Part shown: positions 15,124 to 23,696 of the stretch, in pieces | Position numbering within the stretch: position 1 is the stretch's first letter | Layout: each line of letters begins with the position of its first letter | Source: JBKEAJ01 sp047975005 | Lineage (GTDB): Bacteria > Bacteroidota > Bacteroidia > Bacteroidales > Prolixibacteraceae | Length of the DNA: 64,000 nucleotides | Assembly: GCA_047975005.1 (NCBI GenBank) | Contig: JBKECW010000075.1 | Span: 1-64,000, forward strand | Reading direction: 5' to 3' | Made by a program: the position numbers and the translations under genes | The notes under the pieces: generated by a model | Told to the model about the DNA's origin: nothing | What the model saw: only the letters and a program-made list of their open reading frames with translations | Databases searched by the model: none

Positions 15124-17922
15124 ATGACATACGGAAAAAAGGCTCAAGTCTCTAGCTGTATTGAGGTTAAGGGAGCTAGGGTGCACAATCTAAAAAATAT
15201 CAATGTTAGTATTCCGCGAGATAAATTTATTGTTATCACCGGAGTCTCTGGCTCTGGCAAGTCTACATTGGCTTTCGATACTCTTTATGCCGAAGGGCAA
15301 CGCCGATATGTAGAAAGCCTGTCGTCCTATGCAAGGCAGTTTCTTGGTAGAATGAACAAGCCTGAAGTTGATTATGTGAAGGGTATTCCGCCAGCCATAG
15401 CAATAGAGCAAAAAGTCAATACTCGCAATATCCGCTCAACCGTGGGCACTTCGACTGAGATTTATGATTACCTGAAACTTCTCTATGCAAGAATAGGTGA
15501 AACTTATTCGCCCAAAACGGGTAATATCGTGAGCAAAGACAGTGTTAGCGATGTTGTCAAATATATATTGTCGCTTGCCGAGAATGTGAAAATTCTGATA
15601 TTAGCCCCAATAAAGGTACATTCTGGGCGTACAATGCGAGATGAAGTGAAGTTGTTGGAGCAGCAGGGATTTAGTAGAGTTTTGAGTGATGGCGAGATAT
15701 TGAAGATAAGCAACCTTGAAAGACACGAACTAACTGCCGATACGCACTTGGTAATAGATCGAGTGTCTGCAACCAAAGACGAAGAAATGCTGATGCGAGT
15801 TGCAGATTCCGTCCAGACGGCTTTTTATGAGGGTGGAGGAGTGTGTGTATTACAAACCTCTGATGACAAAGGCTCCACAGAGCGCACATTCTCAAATCGT
15901 TTCGAAGAGGATGGAGTGTCTTTTGAAGAGCCAACAGAAAATATGTTTGCCTTCAACAATCCGGTAGGAGCATGTACAAAGTGCGAGGGGTACGGAAGGG
16001 TTGTTGGTATTGATGAAGATTTGGTAATTCCCGACAAAACAAAAACCTTACACGAGGGAGCAGTTGTGTGTTGGAGCGGTGACAAAATGAAAGCCCATCT
16101 TCGAAAATTGGAATTGAATGCCGTTAAAGCCGACCTGCCTATTCATGTTCCATACAATATGCTTACGGTAGAGCAAAAACTGAAGGTTTGGAATGGGACT
16201 AGATACTTTGCCGGGATTCACGATTTCTTTAATAAACTGGAAGCAAAACTGTACAAGATACAAAATCGTGTTATGCTAGCAAGATACAGAGGTAAGACGA
16301 CTTGCCCCGATTGCCTTGGAACTCGCCTGAAGAAAGAAGCCGGATATGTAAAAGTTGGAGGAAAGTCTATTCAAGAGCTAGTCTTGTTGCCGATTTTGGA
16401 TTTGCAGGTATTCTTTGACAAGTTAGAGCTTTCAGAGCATGACGGCAATGTTGCAAAGCGTCTTCTGATAGAGATAAATTCACGGATAAACTACCTATGT
16501 GATGTTGGGTTAAGCTACCTAACGCTGAACCGATTGTCTAACACCTTGTCGGGAGGAGAGAGTCAGCGCATTAACCTGTCCAAATCGCTGGGAAGTAGTT
16601 TGGTTGGATCTATGTATATCCTTGACGAGCCGTCTATTGGTCTACACTCTCGCGATACAGACCGACTAGTGGGAGTACTTAGAAATCTGCAGAGCCTTGG
16701 TAACACAGTTATGGTGGTAGAGCATGACGAAGAGCTTATTCGCTCAGCAGACTATATAATAGATATTGGTCCACTGGCAGGTTCCAATGGAGGAGAACTT
16801 GTGTATCAGGGAGACATGAAAGGCTTGAAAAAAAGCAAAGATAGCCTCACCACCAGATACCTTTTAGGTGAAGATAAGATTGAAATTCCAAAATCTCGCC
16901 GAAAGATGAAAAATAAAATCTCGCTGAAAGGGGCTTGCGAAAACAACCTAAAAAATATAGATGTTGATTTTCCTCTCAATGGGTTTACAGTAATTACAGG
17001 AGTAAGTGGCTCGGGCAAATCAACATTAGTATCTCGGACCTTATATCCAGCGTTGGCAAAGATGTTTGGTGTTTATTCGGAGAAGACCGGGCAGCACATA
17101 TCTTTAGAGGGAGATATTAAACTTATCTCAGCAGTAGAATTTGTTGATCAAAATCCCATAGGTAAATCATCACGCTCTAATCCTGCTACCTATTTAAAAG
17201 CCTATGATGAGATACGCAAACTGTATGCCGAGCAAAAGTTGTCTAAACAGTATGGGTTTACACCCGGTACATTTTCTTTCAATACTGAGGGAGGACGTTG
17301 TGAAGAATGTCAAGGCGAGGGCACGATAACCATTGAAATGCAATTTATGGCAGATGTAGAGCTGGAGTGTGAGAGCTGTAAGGGGCGTCGTTTTAAAGAT
17401 GACGTTTTGGAAGTTCAATACAAAGGAGTAAATATATCTGATTTGCTAGACATGACTATAAATGAGGCTATACATTTCTTCGACAATAGCGAAGAAAGGC
17501 TGATACAACGTATAGTGAAAAAGTTGAAACCATTGCAAGATGTGGGGCTTGGCTATGTAAAGATGGGGCAGTCGTCGAGTACACTATCTGGCGGAGAGAG
17601 CCAGCGTGTTAAGTTAGCATTCTTTTTGTCCAATGAGCGCAATAATCCTTCATTGTATATATTTGACGAGCCGACAACAGGATTACACTTTCATGATATA
17701 AAACAGTTGCTCCAGTCTTTTAACGCTTTGATTGATAGGGGGCATACGGTGTTAGTGATAGAGCATAACTTAGATGTTGTCAAAGTTGCTGATTGGGTGA
17801 TAGATATAGGTCCCGAAGGTGGCGACAAAGGAGGGGAACTAGTGTTTGCGGGTATTCCCGAAGATATGTTAAGGTGTAAAGAGTCGTACACCGCACAATA
17901 TTTGAAAGCAAAACTGTTATAA
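15124..17922 (+). CDS. uvrA: Excinuclease ABC subunit A (UvrA), zinc-module variant
   Basis: 932 residues with two ABC-type ATPase halves. Walker A motifs are GVSGSGKST near 39-47 and again near 628-636; LSGGESQR signatures occur in both halves. UvrA recognises bulky DNA damage and loads UvrB in nucleotide excision repair. The C-terminal zinc finger is intact (CEEC about 726, CESC about 750), as is CPDC at about 394. The first zinc module is half missing: where UvrA normally has a CPxC pair before the FSFN segment, this protein reads RFEEDGVSFEEPTENMFAFNN, leaving only CTKC (about 283-286). This suggests the second UvrA type found in Bacteroidetes. Confidence 0.93.
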   Translation: MTYGKKAQVSSCIEVKGARVHNLKNINVSIPRDKFIVITGVSGSGKSTLAFDTLYAEGQRRYVESLSSYARQFLGRMNKPEVDYVKGIPPAIAIEQKVNTRNIRSTVGTSTEIYDYLKLLYARIGETYSPKTGNIVSKDSVSDVVKYILSLAENVKILILAPIKVHSGRTMRDEVKLLEQQGFSRVLSDGEILKISNLERHELTADTHLVIDRVSATKDEEMLMRVADSVQTAFYEGGGVCVLQTSDDKGSTERTFSNRFEEDGVSFEEPTENMFAFNNPVGACTKCEGYGRVVGIDEDLVIPDKTKTLHEGAVVCWSGDKMKAHLRKLELNAVKADLPIHVPYNMLTVEQKLKVWNGTRYFAGIHDFFNKLEAKLYKIQNRVMLARYRGKTTCPDCLGTRLKKEAGYVKVGGKSIQELVLLPILDLQVFFDKLELSEHDGNVAKRLLIEINSRINYLCDVGLSYLTLNRLSNTLSGGESQRINLSKSLGSSLVGSMYILDEPSIGLHSRDTDRLVGVLRNLQSLGNTVMVVEHDEELIRSADYIIDIGPLAGSNGGELVYQGDMKGLKKSKDSLTTRYLLGEDKIEIPKSRRKMKNKISLKGACENNLKNIDVDFPLNGFTVITGVSGSGKSTLVSRTLYPALAKMFGVYSEKTGQHISLEGDIKLISAVEFVDQNPIGKSSRSNPATYLKAYDEIRKLYAEQKLSKQYGFTPGTFSFNTEGGRCEECQGEGTITIEMQFMADVELECESCKGRRFKDDVLEVQYKGVNISDLLDMTINEAIHFFDNSEERLIQRIVKKLKPLQDVGLGYVKMGQSSSTLSGGESQRVKLAFFLSNERNNPSLYIFDEPTTGLHFHDIKQLLQSFNALIDRGHTVLVIEHNLDVVKVADWVIDIGPEGGDKGGELVFAGIPEDMLRCKESYTAQYLKAKLL

Positions 17923-18011
17923 TTTGTAGATGTGAGAACTAGATGATAGCTCAACTGACTACTGATTGTGGCTGTTAATCTATTGTCTGAGAAACTGAAA
18001 ATTCAAATTAC

Positions 18012-18950
18012 ATGTCCGAACTAAAGCTATATAACGACTATTCGTCGCATTTCAAAAAAAGGTTCTCTGTAAAAATGCAGAAGATATCTATTGACGCGGG
18101 CTTCACTTGCCCCAATCGCGATGGAAAAAAAGCGACGGGAGGCTGTGCATATTGCAATAATCAAACCTTTTCGCCATCGTATACAAACCTGAAAGAGAGT
18201 GTTGGAAAGCAACTCGCTAAAGGAATCGAGTTCTTTAGTCGCAAGTATAAGGATATGCGCTATCTTGCATATTTCCAATCGTACACTAACACTTATGCTT
18301 CTGTCGATGATTTGAAGATGCTTTACGACGAGGCATTATCAGTCGACAAGGTTGATGGTTTGGTAATATCCACGCGTCCCGACTGTCTTTCCGATGATGT
18401 GTTGACACTGCTTTCCGACTATGCAAGTCGGTGTTATGTGTCGGTCGAAATAGGTATTGAGTCGCATCTTGATAAAACACTGGCAGCAATAAACAGAGGG
18501 CACACCTTTGCCGAAGCAAAAGATGCTCTCAATAGGCTTAAAGGGAGAGGTGTAGAAAACTGTGTGCATGTTGTTTTGGGCTTTCCCCAAGAGGATATTA
18601 ATGACTGGATTGAACAGGCAAAATTATTTTCTACTTTGCCAATTGATACTCTAAAGCTACATCAATTGCAAATACATAAGGGAACTAACTTTGCAAAACT
18701 TTATGCTGACAATCCCAAAGCATTTAATATCCTGTCGTTGGAGGGTTATATTGATATTTGTGTTCAGTATCTTGAACACTTGAGTCCTAATATTATCATA
18801 CAGCGCTTTACCAGTCAGGCTCCACCCGACATGATTGTTGCTCCAATGTGGGGGATTAAGAATTTTGAATTTACTGCCAAACTCAAAAAAGAACTACAAA
18901 AGCGCAATACTTATCAAGGGAGGTTAATTGATAACCCGCTGATGCAGTGA
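18012..18950 (+). CDS. Radical SAM protein of the TIGR01212 (YhcC) family
   Basis: 312 residues. Iron-sulfur ligands are Cys33, Cys45 and Cys48 in FTCPNRDGKKATGGCAYC, a spacing characteristic of YhcC-like radical SAM proteins rather than the classic CxxxCxxC. The TIM-barrel strands continue with FQSYTNTYA and ISTRPDCLSDDVL, and VSVEIGIES carries the SAM-binding region. The substrate of the family is not established as far as I know. It stands alone, 89 bp downstream of uvrA in the same direction, possibly in the same transcript. Confidence 0.9.
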   Translation: MSELKLYNDYSSHFKKRFSVKMQKISIDAGFTCPNRDGKKATGGCAYCNNQTFSPSYTNLKESVGKQLAKGIEFFSRKYKDMRYLAYFQSYTNTYASVDDLKMLYDEALSVDKVDGLVISTRPDCLSDDVLTLLSDYASRCYVSVEIGIESHLDKTLAAINRGHTFAEAKDALNRLKGRGVENCVHVVLGFPQEDINDWIEQAKLFSTLPIDTLKLHQLQIHKGTNFAKLYADNPKAFNILSLEGYIDICVQYLEHLSPNIIIQRFTSQAPPDMIVAPMWGIKNFEFTAKLKKELQKRNTYQGRLIDNPLMQ

Positions 18951-19096
18951 GTTTATTAGTTAATGAAATAGCTGTGTTAAATCTGACTTTCAATTATTAG
19001 CACTGCTTAGATTCAATATATAGAAAAACTCTTTAGGTAATATTTCGTTTAACAAATAATTAACTGTAAAAACAATACCTTTCTATAAAACGGTAT

Positions 19097-19104
19097 TATT
19101 TTTG
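19097..19104 (+). promoter_or_regulatory. -7 element of the cation:proton antiporter gene
   Basis: TATTTTTG lies 56 bp before the start codon in the 210-bp gap after the radical SAM gene. No convincing -33 is seen. Confidence 0.4.
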
Positions 19105-19160
19105 TCGCCAAAACGAGCTGTTTTACTTGCTCGCCTCAGGGCAGAATAAATAATTTACGA

Positions 19161-20432
19161 ATGACAACATATGAGCTAATCTGTTACCTTATTGCATTTT
19201 CTACATTGATAGCACTGTTGAATAGCTATATTAAGAAGTTTCAGGAAACAATAGTACTTACCGCAGTTGCTGTAGCTTTCTCTTTTGTGGTAATAGAACT
19301 TTATGATTTTGGCATAATCAATGATGATCGGGGCATATTTGACACATTGAAAAATATAAAGTTTAGATATTTCTTAATCAATGGTTTCTTGAGTTTCATG
19401 CTTTTTGCAGGAGGTATAAGCATTAGGCTCAAGCGACTTAAGAAAAAACGGAGAGAGGTTCTAGCTTTATCCATTGTGGGAACTCTACTGTCGACATTTA
19501 TTATAGGAGGGCTTCTGCATCTTGTATTACAGCTTATAAGTGTAGATTTACAATTTATATATTGTCTCCTGTTTGGGGCATTGATTTCGCCCACCGACCC
19601 AATATCAGTGCTTGCAATATTAAAGGAACTTCATGCGCCGTTTGATGTAGAGATAGAAGTCGAGGGAGAGTCCTTGTTCAACGATGGCATCGGCTTTGTT
19701 GTTTTTACTAGCATACTTGGAATTGCCTCACAAGGAGCCGGAGCAATTACTCCTGTCGATGTGGGTTTCTCTTTTGCATTAGAAACTGTAGGAGGTATTG
19801 TCTACGGCCTGACTCTTGCGTATTTGGTAGATTTAGGTTTGAAGGTCTGTGACTCACGAACTTTGCAGATAATGTTAACCGTATTGATACCTACAATAGG
19901 CTATATCTTTGCAGATAAAATAGGGGTGTCAGGTCCGATTTCTATGGTTGTTGCAGGAATATACATTGGTAATTACAGCAAGATTAAGCGATTTGACAAA
20001 AAAGGACGGGAGTATCTTATGGATTTTTGGGACTTTGCCAATGTGTTCTTTAACAATATTCTATTCTTTCTGATAGGACTAGTTGTGTTTAAATTGGAAC
20101 GAGTGCCTTACGGATGGCTATTTGCCGGATTGGCAATTATCGTTGCTCTGTTAGGACGTTGGCTTAGCGTGTGGTCTGTATTTGAGGCTTTCGGATTTAA
20201 GAAATATAACAATAAATATTCAATTCAAATCCTTACATGGGGCGGATTGCGAGGTGGCTTGGCTATGGCGTTGGCATTGTCTATCCCCGAGATAAATGTT
20301 GAATTGTTCGGCGAAACTGTAGATGTCAGTCAACTTATCTTAATAATGACAGTCTCTGTGGTACTTTTTTCTATTTTGGTTCAGGGGTCTACGGTGAAAA
20401 GCTTAATAGAGAAGTCTAAAGTTACGCAGTAG
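19161..20432 (+). CDS. Cation:proton antiporter (CPA1/NhaP-like)
   Basis: 423 residues with about 12 transmembrane helices. The functional core is clear: FGALISPTDPISVLAILKEL, then VEGESLFNDGIGFVVFTSIL, whose paired acidic residues (ESLFND) form the ion-binding site of CPA1 exchangers. The C-terminal helix LTWGGLRGGLAMALALSIP is also typical. It would exchange Na+ or K+ for H+ across the inner membrane for pH and salt homeostasis. No regulatory cytoplasmic tail is present. It is monocistronic. Confidence 0.92.
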   Translation: MTTYELICYLIAFSTLIALLNSYIKKFQETIVLTAVAVAFSFVVIELYDFGIINDDRGIFDTLKNIKFRYFLINGFLSFMLFAGGISIRLKRLKKKRREVLALSIVGTLLSTFIIGGLLHLVLQLISVDLQFIYCLLFGALISPTDPISVLAILKELHAPFDVEIEVEGESLFNDGIGFVVFTSILGIASQGAGAITPVDVGFSFALETVGGIVYGLTLAYLVDLGLKVCDSRTLQIMLTVLIPTIGYIFADKIGVSGPISMVVAGIYIGNYSKIKRFDKKGREYLMDFWDFANVFFNNILFFLIGLVVFKLERVPYGWLFAGLAIIVALLGRWLSVWSVFEAFGFKKYNNKYSIQILTWGGLRGGLAMALALSIPEINVELFGETVDVSQLILIMTVSVVLFSILVQGSTVKSLIEKSKVTQ

Positions 20433-20599
20433 AGTCTAATTAGAGGGTCTCTTGATATGGTGATTATTTTTTAGCTAACTAGTAAGAATAACTAGTGTTG
20501 TTGCATGTATTGTACTTGTAATGACGATATTGCATTTGTATTGTGTTGTGATTTGCAAATTTAAAATCAAAAAGCACGGTAAAAGAGCTATAAATTTTA

Positions 20600-20607
20600 T
20601 ATCTTTG
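20600..20607 (+). promoter_or_regulatory. -7 element of the tRNA-Pro gene
   Basis: TATCTTTG followed by C, 16 bp before the mature tRNA 5' end; the -33 region has no obvious TTG. Confidence 0.55.
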
Positions 20608-20623
20608 CACTCGCAATATAAAG

Positions 20624-20698
20624 CGGGATGTAGCTCAGCCCGGTTAGAGTACACGTCTGGGGGGCGTGTGGCCGCTGGTTCGAATCCAGTCATCCCGA
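20624..20698 (+). tRNA. tRNA-Pro (anticodon GGG)
   Basis: Acceptor stem CGGGATG / CATCCCG with discriminator A, anticodon stem CACGT / GCGTG around the loop CTGGGGG, T arm CTGG-TTCGAAT-CCAG. CCA is not encoded. A terminator follows at 20723-20765, so the gene is a single-tRNA transcript. Confidence 0.95.
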
Positions 20699-20722
20699 CA
20701 GCTGAAAATACTTTTAAAAGAT

Positions 20723-20765
20723 AAGCTCCGTATAGGTTTAACGCCTGCTGCGGAGCTTCTTTTTT
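20723..20765 (+). terminator. Terminator of the tRNA-Pro transcript
   Basis: Stem AAGCTCCG (20723-20730) with CGGAGCTT (20751-20758), then CTTTTTTT. Confidence 0.85.
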
Positions 20766-20810
20766 GCACTTGCCATTGGTAGAAACGCATGGCAGTGTAT
20801 CTCTACTCTA

Positions 20811-20841
20811 AACAGTTCAACGATTCAACAATTCAACATTG
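20811..20841 (-). repeat. 31-bp interspersed repeat, copy 2 (inverted)
   Basis: The reverse complement of this stretch equals 232-262 except for one base. It lies just upstream of the second sulfatase gene and its -7 element. Confidence 0.8.
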
Positions 20842-20872
20842 AAATTTGTCTAATGTCTACCAATTATTTTAC

Positions 20873-20880
20873 TATCTTTG
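20873..20880 (+). promoter_or_regulatory. -7 element of the second sulfatase gene
   Basis: TATCTTTG, 31 bp upstream of the ATG. The nearest TTG (20846-20848) is 24 bp away, a little far for the -33. Confidence 0.5.
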
Positions 20881-20911
20881 ATTAAGGTATCAAACAAAAA
20901 AAACGATAAAA

Positions 20912-22501
20912 ATGAAGATGATAAGGACTTTCTATTTAACACTTTCAGCAGTTATGTTATTAGTGTCCTGTGGGCAAAAGACTCCATCTGCCAAAACTTC
21001 CGACACTCCAAACTTTCTGTTCATTCTTGCGGATGATTTTGGTTACAGCGATATGAGTGTGATGGGTAGTGCTTTCTACGAAACTCCGAATATTGACAGG
21101 ATTGCCAAGGAGGGTATGATTTTTACCGACGGCTATGCTGCGGCGCAGGTGTGTAGTCCGTCAAGGGCGAGCATTTTGTCGGGACGTTTTACCGCCAGGC
21201 ATGGCATCACAGATTGGATTGGAGCACCTGTAGGGGAGGACTGGCGCAATATGGGGCGGCATAATAAACTCTTGCCACCTGATTATGTGAGGACTTTGCC
21301 GCAAGAATACATTACACTTCCTGAGGCCATGAAAGGGGCGGGCTATCGTACTTTCTTCGCCGGGAAATGGCATTTAGGAGCTAAAGGCTCGTGGCCGGAG
21401 GATCACGGTTTCGACATAAACATAGGTGGTTGGGATGTTGGCAGTCCTAATGGTGGCTATTATTCACCATGGAAAAACCCAAATCTTGAGAATGTTGAGA
21501 ACGGTGAGAACCTTTCTATGCGCCTTGCGAAGGAGACCGTAAAGTTTCTACAAGAAAATAAGGATACAGCTTTCTTTGCATATTTGTCTTTTTATGCAGT
21601 CCATGCTCCGTTGGAAACCACGCAAGAGAAATGGGCTAAGTACAGACAGAAAGCACAAGATACAGGCATTGCCGATACTGCTTTTAAGATGGGGTGTTTT
21701 CTACCCATACGGCAAGTTCAGGATAACCCTGTTTATGCTGGTTTGGTGGAGAGTATGGACGATGCTGTGGGCTGCGTATTGCAAGCTCTTGATGATTTAG
21801 GCTTGGCAGAAAATACGGTTGTAATTTTCACTTCTGACAACGGGGGAGTTGCTGCTGGCGACGCTTTTGCAACGTCGAATTTGCCTTTGCGGGCAGGCAA
21901 GGGGTATCAGTTTGAGGGAGGCATCCGCGAGCCGTTTTTCATAAAAGTCCCCAATATGGGAGGTGGGCAGAAATGCAGTACGCCTGTTATTGCGACTGAC
22001 TTTTACCCTACAATTCTCGAGTTGGCAGGTGCTGAGCTGAGACCAGAGGAACATATCGACGGAAAAAGTTTGTTACCCTTGCTGAAAGGGAATGCTCTTT
22101 CCGAACGCCCATTGGTGTGGCATTATCCGCACTATGGAAACCAAGGGGGAGAGCCTTCGTCCATAATCAGAGAGGGCGATTGGAAACTTATTCGCTACTA
22201 TGAAGACGGACGCAATGAATTATACAATCTAAAGAATGATTTAGGAGAGCAACGCGATTTGGCACAGTCGGAGCCTGAGCGTGTTAATGCGATGAGTGCC
22301 AAACTATCGAAAATGTTGACAGATATGGGAGCTGTGTATCCTGAGTCCGACCCTGAGTGGACGGCGGAAGCGGAGGCTACTTATCTGAAAGGAGTTGTTG
22401 AGAAACGTCTGCCTAACTTGGAAAAACAGCGTATGAGTATGCTATCAGAAAGCTACAATCCTGACAATAATTGGTGGGGGAGTGAGATGACAGAAGACTA
22501 A
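20912..22501 (+). CDS. Sulfatase, lipoprotein
   Basis: A 529-residue S1-type sulfatase. Lipoprotein signal with Cys20 (LLVSC), metal-binding NFLFILADDFGYSDM, and formylglycine motif C-S-P-S-R with Cys81, the same position as in the sulfatase at the left of the window. Downstream are FAGKWHLGA and FTSDNGG, which carry catalytic and metal-binding residues in the family. The two sulfatases are different subtypes by sequence, not recent duplicates. It is monocistronic with its own promoter and terminator, and no SusC/SusD pair or maturase lies nearby, so substrate is open. Confidence 0.93.
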   Translation: MKMIRTFYLTLSAVMLLVSCGQKTPSAKTSDTPNFLFILADDFGYSDMSVMGSAFYETPNIDRIAKEGMIFTDGYAAAQVCSPSRASILSGRFTARHGITDWIGAPVGEDWRNMGRHNKLLPPDYVRTLPQEYITLPEAMKGAGYRTFFAGKWHLGAKGSWPEDHGFDINIGGWDVGSPNGGYYSPWKNPNLENVENGENLSMRLAKETVKFLQENKDTAFFAYLSFYAVHAPLETTQEKWAKYRQKAQDTGIADTAFKMGCFLPIRQVQDNPVYAGLVESMDDAVGCVLQALDDLGLAENTVVIFTSDNGGVAAGDAFATSNLPLRAGKGYQFEGGIREPFFIKVPNMGGGQKCSTPVIATDFYPTILELAGAELRPEEHIDGKSLLPLLKGNALSERPLVWHYPHYGNQGGEPSSIIREGDWKLIRYYEDGRNELYNLKNDLGEQRDLAQSEPERVNAMSAKLSKMLTDMGAVYPESDPEWTAEAEATYLKGVVEKRLPNLEKQRMSMLSESYNPDNNWWGSEMTED

Positions 22502-22530
22502 AAAAACGAGGTGGAACTCCTCGTTTTTTT
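22501..22530. terminator. Bidirectional terminator between sulfatase and DUF4197 genes
   Basis: Stem CGAGG / CCTCG extended by A6 and T7 runs; works for the sulfatase (plus) and the DUF4197 gene (minus), which converge here. Confidence 0.85.
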
Positions 22531-22570
22531 AGTCTTTTGTCTTTTTAGTTGTGTTGAGTCGGTGCGCAAC

Positions 22571-23362
22571 TTAATTACCAAATACAGACTTAAGGATGTC
22601 GGAAGTACGAGATACAGGGTCTTGACGTATTTGTTTTTCTTCGTCCGCAATTTTCACGAACAGCCCGTCAACAGCTTTTTCTGCCACATACTTTGTTAAG
22701 TCTGGTTCTACTTGGTCTTTAGAAAGAGGTAATGCATTATACTTGGTTATAATATTATTCCAATATTTATTAGCATTCACCTTGTCTAAGGATGTTTCTA
22801 TATTTGGGCTCAATTTCTCAATAAGCTTTGCTGATGTATGACTTTTTAGGTACTCTGTTGCAGCATTCTCTCCACCAGAGACTAGTCCTATGGCATCTTG
22901 CAAGGTCATTTCCTTTATGGCGCTAACAAAAATATCTGTTGCTGACGATGCCGCATCTTCAGCAGCACGATTTAGCACTTGTACGCCTTTGTCTACCACT
23001 TTGTCCATACCCACTGCGCGAAGAGTAGATTCTACCTTCTGCAATTCCTCTGGAAAGCCAATCTTTACAAGATTGTCTCCGAGGTAGCCATTTTTCTGAG
23101 AAAGCTGAGTAACTCCCTCTACTACACCTTGTATCAATGCTTCCTTTATCCCCTCGCTTGCCTGACCCTGAGTGAGAGACGAAAGTATTGAGCTCGAGCT
23201 GCTAGTCTCGCTACTAGTCGTACTGTTTGAATTTGTTGACGTTGTTGTCTCTGAAGAATTTGTTCCGGTAAGTCCTTCGAGGATACTCTTCAAAGATTGC
23301 GCCTCTACATTAATGCTAAACAACACAATAAGCGAGATTGTAAGTAGAATAATCTTTTTCAT
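22571..23362 (-). CDS. DUF4197 domain-containing protein
   Basis: 263 residues with a signal peptide (cleavage after VEAQ), then a Ser/Thr-rich linker of about 30 residues. The rest is the DUF4197 domain: GVTQLSQKNGYLGDNLVKIGFPEEL, VLNRAAEDAASSATDIFV and a conserved C-terminus EEKQIRQDPVSRTSDILKSVFG. The family is periplasmic, helical and of unknown function. A candidate -7 element (TAGTTTTG on the minus strand) lies at 23394-23401, 32 bp upstream of the start. It is not linked to its neighbours. Confidence 0.9.
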   Translation of the reverse strand: MKKIILLTISLIVLFSINVEAQSLKSILEGLTGTNSSETTTSTNSNSTTSSETSSSSSILSSLTQGQASEGIKEALIQGVVEGVTQLSQKNGYLGDNLVKIGFPEELQKVESTLRAVGMDKVVDKGVQVLNRAAEDAASSATDIFVSAIKEMTLQDAIGLVSGGENAATEYLKSHTSAKLIEKLSPNIETSLDKVNANKYWNNIITKYNALPLSKDQVEPDLTKYVAEKAVDGLFVKIADEEKQIRQDPVSRTSDILKSVFGN

Positions 23363-23505
23363 TCTAATTGAATTTTAATTAATAATCAAAATTCAAAACT
23401 ATACAATTATATTGATGTGCACTTCTCTTTATGGTTAATTTTTTTATATTTTACGCATAGTAAGTTAATCGAGAGTCTTGTTTTATTAAACATGTATTAT
23501 TAATG

Positions 23506-23691
23506 TTATTGCTCTGGCGCAATAATCCATACCAGAAGGTATAGTAGTATTCCTATACCGTATCCTATGGCTAAGACCGCAAAAATTATTCTAATAATTG
23601 TAGGGTCTATGTCAAAATAATCAGCAAGACCTGAGCACACTCCTCCAATTTTCTTGTCACTTGATTTGCGGTAAAATCGTTTATTAGTCAT
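23506..23691 (-). CDS. PspC domain-containing protein
   Basis: 61 residues, essentially one PspC domain: FYRKSSDKKIGGVCSGLADYF, then a transmembrane helix pair ending LLVWIIAPEQ. PspC proteins are small inner-membrane proteins, in enterobacteria part of phage-shock signalling. Such stand-alone copies in Bacteroidetes are not tied to PspA. It starts 5 bp after the tilS stop, so it is the second gene of a tilS operon. Confidence 0.9.
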   Translation of the reverse strand: MTNKRFYRKSSDKKIGGVCSGLADYFDIDPTIIRIIFAVLAIGYGIGILLYLLVWIIAPEQ

Positions 23692-23696
23692 CTTTA

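Noticed and set aside
20475..20693. Open frame on the minus strand across the tRNA-Pro gene
   Set aside because: It is the familiar spurious translation of a tRNA; the RNA gene accounts for the sequence.
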